Origin: Segetibacter sp.
GTDB lineage: Bacteria; Bacteroidota; Bacteroidia; Chitinophagales; Chitinophagaceae
Length of the DNA stretch: 10,325 nt
NCBI GenBank assembly: GCA_030146445.1
Contig: JASLBT010000271.1
Coordinates: 1 to 10,325 of the forward strand
Direction of reading: 5' to 3'
The notes below the pieces were generated by a model. The model did not search any database, had not been told where the DNA came from, and saw only the letters and a list, made by a program, of their open reading frames with translations. This document shows, piece after piece, positions 6,749-10,325 of this stretch (position 1 is the first letter of the stretch; each line of letters opens with the position of its first letter). Both the position numbers and the translations under genes were made by a program.

Positions 6749-7783
6749 CTACTGTCCAATGTTCCCGAGGGTGGGCAATACCAGTTTAACGGTCACTCCA
6801 AGGTTTACCCTTTGTATAAATTCAGTACCAGGCGACAACTTGTTGGTAAGGTCGTCTGACTGGAAAAATACACCTCCAAACAGTTTTCCTCTTGGAAATG
6901 CATAAAACCCCAGCCCCGCTTTATAAACATTTTGTTGTTGATAATCGTTTAATCTGCCATACAAATGAAAGGCGTACCGTGTAGCGTCCGAATTTGGCGT
7001 TAATACGTGTACCAGGTCTAAGCTGTAGGTGTTTACGGAGAACGTATTAAAGGTGCCGGTAAAGGCACTCACCTGTTTCTCAAACGTGCGCACGGTTTGA
7101 CCCGAGGGATCTGTAGTGACACTTTCCTCGTTGTACTTGACTGCAGAAAGGTCTTCGATGTTATTAACTTTAGCATTGTCCCACGATACGCCAATCGAAG
7201 TAGCGCCATTTACTAAAACCGTATACGCCAGTTGAAGATTTTGCCCCCTGAATACTTCTGTGGCAAGTTGTTGTTCAAAAGGTTGGCTTGCATCGTACAA
7301 TTTATACCTTGCCGCCTTTAAACCCAGCCGTAAGGTGAGCCAATCCTGTACAGTCGCTTTGTTGAAATAGTACTTTACCGTTTCTCCTGAACGGTCAGTG
7401 CGATCAACCGTGCCGAAGAGAAGAGATCTGTGTCCCAGCAGCAGGTCGGCTGATGTGCCGGGCGTAAAGGTGCCGCTGCTAAACAGGTTTGACAAGCCTC
7501 CTTCTGCTGACGCCAGTACATCCACCCCACAATAGAAGCGGTTCCACCGGCCAATTTTAGTTCGATCGTTTTTCGCTGGTGCCGCTGATTGCGCATAATA
7601 ATATTGAAATCTCAAACTGCTGTTTGCCGTGTTGACACCAAAAAAGCCTTGCGGTGCTATGATGGCTGTTTTACCGTCAGCGTCTTCAAAAATAGGCTGG
7701 AATGTCTGCGCCTTACCGGGGTTAGACGTAATCACCGCAAAACAGCAAGTGAATAAAGCAATGGTTCTTCTATAAATTGACAT
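6749..7783 (-). CDS. Exported beta-barrel-like protein of unknown function
   Basis: This 344-residue protein is not recognised as a member of a named family. Residues 1-25 form a signal peptide: positive MSIYRR, a hydrophobic core, and likely cleavage after PGKA before Q26. The rest has no further membrane helix and is rich in aromatic, Gly, Thr and Asn residues, with alternating short strands such as QYYYAQS, LTLRLGLKAARYKLY, YAFHLYGRL, YKAGLGFYAF and a final NLGVTVKLVLP. This is the look of an outer-membrane beta barrel, with turns such as FPRGK and LTNKLSPG. The role is unknown; adhesion, transport or scaffold are all open. It starts 4 nt after the stop codon of the 126-residue gene, so the two are translated from one transcript. 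Confidence in the gene is good, in the barrel moderate. Confidence 0.8.
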   Translation of the reverse strand: MSIYRRTIALFTCCFAVITSNPGKAQTFQPIFEDADGKTAIIAPQGFFGVNTANSSLRFQYYYAQSAAPAKNDRTKIGRWNRFYCGVDVLASAEGGLSNLFSSGTFTPGTSADLLLGHRSLLFGTVDRTDRSGETVKYYFNKATVQDWLTLRLGLKAARYKLYDASQPFEQQLATEVFRGQNLQLAYTVLVNGATSIGVSWDNAKVNNIEDLSAVKYNEESVTTDPSGQTVRTFEKQVSAFTGTFNTFSVNTYSLDLVHVLTPNSDATRYAFHLYGRLNDYQQQNVYKAGLGFYAFPRGKLFGGVFFQSDDLTNKLSPGTEFIQRVNLGVTVKLVLPTLGNIGQ

Positions 7784-7787
7784 AGGT

Positions 7788-8168
7788 TCAGATTTTTAAT
7801 GATCCCCGGGCCACAGAAAATCCTTTTTCAATTTGTCCCCCTACCGGTGGCGTGGTTACATCTTTTTCGTTAACCATAATTTTCAACGTCCAGGGCGTTC
7901 TGTTCCAGCCGGAGCAATGCACAAAATAGTCGAGTTCTCCATCGATCGGAAAATTTGATATGACCGTGCGGTAGGTATTGTCGAGTGTTTTTGTAAGCGG
8001 AATAATAAAGCCCTCGAGCTTGAATACTTCAAGGTTGGCTTCCGTGCTGAGCTCTACGTTGATCTTATGTGTTTTGGTGGTCGCCGCTGCTGTTAAAGTC
8101 TCTGCGTCCTTGTCCTCCGGCTTAACAAGTGCCTGTGTTTTTGATGCGGTTGAACGCTGCTTTGCCAT
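7788..8168 (-). CDS. Small protein of unknown function, beta-rich C-terminal domain
   Basis: This 126-residue protein is not recognised. Residues 1-35 are a polar, low-complexity tail rich in Ala, Thr and Lys (MAKQRSTASKTQALVK and TAAATTKTHK) with no signal peptide. Residues 35-126 look like a small all-beta domain with strands such as KINVELS, LEVFKLEGFIIPL, YRTVISNF, LDYFVHCSGWN and WTLKIMVNEKDV. The ATG at 8168 is the first start in the frame. It is the first gene of a minus-strand pair, and its stop lies 4 nt before the start of the exported barrel-like protein. Cytoplasmic location of one and envelope location of the other would be odd for direct partners, unless this protein leaves the cell by another route. 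The long gene-free region behind it holds its promoter, but no clear CAAAnnTA (reverse of TAnnTTTG) was found. Confidence 0.72.
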   Translation of the reverse strand: MAKQRSTASKTQALVKPEDKDAETLTAAATTKTHKINVELSTEANLEVFKLEGFIIPLTKTLDNTYRTVISNFPIDGELDYFVHCSGWNRTPWTLKIMVNEKDVTTPPVGGQIEKGFSVARGSLKI

Positions 8169-8724
8169 GTGAATTTGCTTTTGGATTTTTATATGCTTTC
8201 AATTTTGGGTTTGCCAGTGAACAGAGTTTGTTCAGGAATACGAAAGGATTGAAGTTGTTTACTAAAGTTAAAAACTTCGGTTGGTTTTTTTAGGGTAATG
8301 CCGGAGATATCCGTTTTAAAACGATCGGTTTCGAAGGCATTATTCAGCGTGAGTTAAAAGCCGCTACCGAGTTGTTGAACACTTGATATCGGATTGTGGA
8401 CTCGCGGACCGGGGGAGAAGTTGATGGTTGATTAAACTGTGATTGGGTATTGCGATAGCGGGTATAAAGGAACCACTTGACGCCTGGCCGCAGAGAACGG
8501 GAGAAGCACAGATTACGCGGAGAAAGGTTGTCGTTTTCGGTATTAAAACATTGCCTGTTGAAGTAGCTGGTAAGTTGCTCGGTTAATTTGTGACAGCCTG
8601 GATATATTGCATGGATTCAAAATACTGCGCGAAGTTGATCGTGCTTTCAAACAAATTTTTCGACTGCCATCAATCAGCGCGTTTTTTTGGGCGCCAGCAT
8701 TTAATAACTATTGAGCTCCGGTTG

Positions 8725-8749
8725 CCCGCCCGCTGCGCAGTCGGACGGG
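8725..8749. repeat. GC-rich hairpin in the helicase upstream region
   Basis: CCCGCCCG (8725-8732) pairs with CGGACGGG (8742-8749) at 7 of 8 positions, enclosing a loop with the palindrome CTGCGCAG (8733-8740). It is followed directly by GTCACTCACTTGTACC (8751-8766), which matches 3156-3171 at 13 of 16 positions. A second inverted repeat, GCCAGG/CCTGGC (8783-8788 with 8799-8804), overlaps the palindrome CAGGTACCTG. No T-run follows. Confidence 0.5.
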
Positions 8750-8813
8750 TGTCACTCACTTGTACCTATATCGCTTTATGCAGCCAGGCGAACAGGTACC
8801 TGGCACAGCTCCT

Positions 8814-8887
8814 CCCAATCCGTGATCCGCCAATCCGCCAATCCAATCCGCCATCCGTAATCGGCCAATCCGTAATGCCCCAATCCA
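8814..8887. repeat. Degenerate CCAATCCG repeat array upstream of the helicase
   Basis: Copies of CCAATCCG or one-base variants occur at 8815-8822, 8830-8837, 8838-8845 (overlapping the next), 8843-8850, 8851-8857 (CCATCCG), 8865-8872 and 8880-8887, interspersed with CGTAAT and CGTGAT. Copies are unevenly spaced and imperfect, so this is low-complexity repeat DNA and not a CRISPR array. The segment 8865-8885 is nearly the reverse complement of 10252-10272 beyond the helicase gene. Confidence 0.75.
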
Positions 8888-8888
8888 A

Positions 8889-8896
8889 TACCTTTG
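8889..8896 (+). promoter_or_regulatory. Candidate Bacteroidota -7 promoter box for the helicase
   Basis: TACCTTTG is an exact match to TAnnTTTG, the -7 element used by the primary sigma factor in this phylum. It ends 17 nt before the helicase ATG, which would give a leader of about ten bases. No TTTG or TTG was found at the expected -33 distance, where the CCAATCCG array lies, so the call rests on one box only. Confidence 0.35.
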
Positions 8897-8913
8897 CCGT
8901 TCATTCGACTGTT

Positions 8914-10245
8914 ATGAACTTTAAGGATTTTAACCTGAATAAGTATTTACTGAACGCCCTTGCCGACCTGGGCTACACCACTCCGACAACCATCCAGGAA
9001 AAGGTGTTTTCGGTTGTTATGAGTGGTGCTGATGTGTGTGGTATTGCACAAACCGGAACGGGTAAAACACTGGCCTACTTACTTCCCCTCTTGAACATGT
9101 GGAAGTATTCCAAAGAGAAAAATCCCCAAATCCTGGTGATTGTACCTACCCGTGAACTCGTTGCGCAGGTGGTGGAAGCGGTTAAAAAACTCAGCACCTA
9201 CTTAAGTCTTGACGTCATCGGGGTATATGGCGGAACAAACATCAATACACAAAAGCTTGAACTGGAAAATGGGTTGGACGTATTGGTAGCAACTCCCGGC
9301 AGGTTGTACGACCTTGCTGTTGCCGGAGCATTCAAGGTGAAATCCATTAAAAAGGTGGTGATCGACGAGGTCGACGAAATGCTCAACCTCGGATTCCGGC
9401 CGCAGTTGCGCAACATACTCGACCTGCTTCCCCAGGCGAGGCAAAACCTCTTGTTCTCGGCAACACTCATCGAAGAGGTGGAAGACCTGATGAATGAATA
9501 TTTTGACAACCCCGTCAAGATTGAAGCTGCACCGGCCGGAACACCTGTCGAAAACATCAGGCAGGTCGTTTACGAGGTCCCAAACTTTTACACCAAAGTA
9601 AACCTGCTGAAGCTGTTGCTGGCAGAAGACAGTACTATGACCAGGGTGCTCGTTTTCGTGGCTACGAAGAAGTTAGCGGACGACTTATTTGAACAGCTCG
9701 AACCATCGTATCCCGGGGCAGCAGGGGTTATCCATTCCAACAAAGAGCAGAACCATCGCTTTAATACTGTTAAGCAATTCAAAGAGGGAACCTTCAAATT
9801 TATCATAGCGACCGACATCGTTTCGCGCGGAATTGACATCGCGGGGGTTACGCACGTCATCAACTTCGACGTGCCCCTTGTTCCGGAAAACTATATTCAC
9901 CGGATCGGGAGAACCGGGCGCGCTGATGAAAAGGGCATCTCGGTTACCTTCGTGACCGAAAAGGAACAGGAGCCGCGAAAGGCTATCGAAGCATTGATGA
10001 ACTTTCGGATACCCGTTGCCCCGTTTCCTGCAAACCTGCAGATTTCCACTGAGCTCACCGAAGATGAAATGCCAAAGGTCTTTATGAAAGAGATCCAGGT
10101 TAAGCTCCCGAAAAAGGAAGAACGGGGTGCTTCATTTCATGAAAAGTCGGCTAAGAACAGGAAAGTGAACCGCAAGGTCAGCCGCCGCGACGAGATGAAA
10201 AAAAAATACGGTAAACCCATGACCAGGCGGGGGAAAAAGGGATAA
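8914..10245 (+). CDS. DEAD-box ATP-dependent RNA helicase (RhlE-like)
   Basis: This 443-residue cytoplasmic helicase unwinds short RNA duplexes with ATP, typically in ribosome assembly, RNA decay or cold adaptation. All motifs are visible: F3 with the Q motif PTTIQ (Q28), Walker A AQTGTGKT (45-52), PTREL (78-82), ATPGR (126-130), motif II DEVD (151-154, with Val in place of Ala), FSAT (181-184), ATDIVSRGIDI (299-309) and HRIGRTGR (329-336). The tail from about residue 395 is strongly basic (KNRKVNRKVSRR, MTRRGKKG) and probably binds RNA. The ATG at 8914 is chosen because MNFKDFNLNKYLLNAL is the usual start of the family. Upstream in-frame starts, including an ATG at 8875, fall inside the repeat array. 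No Shine-Dalgarno sequence is visible. It stands alone, with repeats on both sides. Confidence 0.96.
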   Translation: MNFKDFNLNKYLLNALADLGYTTPTTIQEKVFSVVMSGADVCGIAQTGTGKTLAYLLPLLNMWKYSKEKNPQILVIVPTRELVAQVVEAVKKLSTYLSLDVIGVYGGTNINTQKLELENGLDVLVATPGRLYDLAVAGAFKVKSIKKVVIDEVDEMLNLGFRPQLRNILDLLPQARQNLLFSATLIEEVEDLMNEYFDNPVKIEAAPAGTPVENIRQVVYEVPNFYTKVNLLKLLLAEDSTMTRVLVFVATKKLADDLFEQLEPSYPGAAGVIHSNKEQNHRFNTVKQFKEGTFKFIIATDIVSRGIDIAGVTHVINFDVPLVPENYIHRIGRTGRADEKGISVTFVTEKEQEPRKAIEALMNFRIPVAPFPANLQISTELTEDEMPKVFMKEIQVKLPKKEERGASFHEKSAKNRKVNRKVSRRDEMKKKYGKPMTRRGKKG

Positions 10246-10249
10246 GGTG

Positions 10250-10325
10250 GTGATTGGGTATTACGGTATTGGGTATTGGGTATTTGGTTGATCAGGTGAC
10301 AAGTTGAATGGTTGATAAGTTGAGC
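10250..10325. repeat. Degenerate ATTGGGT and GTTGAT repeats after the helicase
   Basis: Starting 5 nt after the helicase stop codon, GTGATTGGGTATT (10250-10262) is followed by tandem ATTGGGT units at 10268-10274 and 10275-10281 and a variant from 10282. GTTGAT-type units follow (GGTTGATCAGG, AAGTTGAATGGTTGATAAG) up to the window end. The same two word types occur together at 8419-8451. The stretch gives no hairpin plus T-run and no open reading frame of note, and it continues beyond the window. Confidence 0.75.

Larger units (their letters stand above)
8169..8888. other. Long divergent gene-free region before the helicase
   Basis: About 720 bp between the minus-strand pair and the helicase. 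From 8590 the helicase frame is open, but the translation (many Cys, Arg and Pro residues) looks like non-coding sequence and the family start is at 8914. The region contains GAAGTT/AACTTC (8251-8256 with 8273-8278) followed by T7 at 8285-8291. It also has AAGTTGATGGTTGATTA (8419-8435) and GTGATTGGGTATT (8439-8451), both of which resemble the sequence after the helicase, a GC-rich hairpin at 8725-8749, the palindrome CAGGTACCTG (8793-8802) and the CCAATCCG-type array. No small RNA or riboswitch of a known class was recognised. Confidence 0.5.

Noticed and set aside
8251..8291. Stem 8251-8278 plus T7 as a + strand intrinsic terminator
   Set aside because: No + strand gene ends upstream of it, the stem is only 6 bp with a 16-nt loop, and the T-run starts 6 nt after the stem.
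8814..8890. CCAATCCG array as a CRISPR
   Set aside because: Units are 7-8 bp, overlapping and unevenly spaced, with no spacers and no cas genes.
8590..8913. 108-residue N-terminal extension of the helicase
   Set aside because: The translation has no domain-like sequence and runs through repeat DNA; DEAD-box proteins of this type begin at the MNFKDFNLNK start.

Overview
The window looks like chromosomal DNA of a member of the Bacteroidota, most plausibly a Chitinophagaceae/Cytophaga-type genome. This is inferred from the gene families (GMC oxidoreductase with a Gluconate_2-dh3 partner, membrane-anchored metallophosphoesterase, exported M28 peptidase with a PA insert, RhlE-like DEAD-box helicase), the near absence of Shine-Dalgarno sequences before start codons, a TAnnTTTG-type promoter box, and intergenic DNA full of short degenerate repeats. 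No rRNA, tRNA, CRISPR array, transposase or phage gene was seen.

Layout. Positions 1-483 hold no secure gene, although one + strand frame from 206 to 469, broken by a single TGA, reads like decayed coding sequence. Positions 484-2888 carry a two-gene + strand operon: an FAD-dependent GMC dehydrogenase with a four-cysteine Fe-S type motif and no signal peptide, then a small Gluconate_2-dh3 subunit with a twin-arginine (Tat) leader. After a gene-free 430 bp comes a polytopic metallophosphoesterase (3320-4555, +). Its last membrane helix is preceded by a Tat-like RRKFI motif. Positions 4556-5165 have no gene but contain a candidate 434 bp element bounded by imperfect terminal inverted repeats. 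An exported M28 zinc aminopeptidase follows (5166-6659, +). It converges on a minus-strand pair of unrecognised genes: a 126-residue soluble beta-rich protein (8168-7788), then, 4 nt on, a 344-residue exported beta-barrel-like protein (7783-6749). A long gene-free divergent region (8169-8913) with hairpins and a CCAATCCG-type array leads into the DEAD-box helicase (8914-10245, +). That gene is followed by ATTGGGT/GTTGAT repeats partly complementary to the upstream array.

How the genes work together. The GMC and small subunits almost certainly form one periplasmic dehydrogenase: the small subunit carries the folded, cofactor-loaded catalytic subunit through Tat, and it oxidises a sugar, glycoside or sugar acid. 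No cytochrome c subunit lies beside them, so the electron acceptor is unknown. The metallophosphoesterase, M28 peptidase and barrel-like protein are also envelope or exported proteins but show no shared pathway. The helicase is a housekeeping RNA-remodelling enzyme. The most interesting items are the terminal-inverted-repeat element, the inverted repeat arrays flanking the helicase, the internal Tat-like motif, the four-cysteine cluster motif and the unrecognised minus-strand pair.
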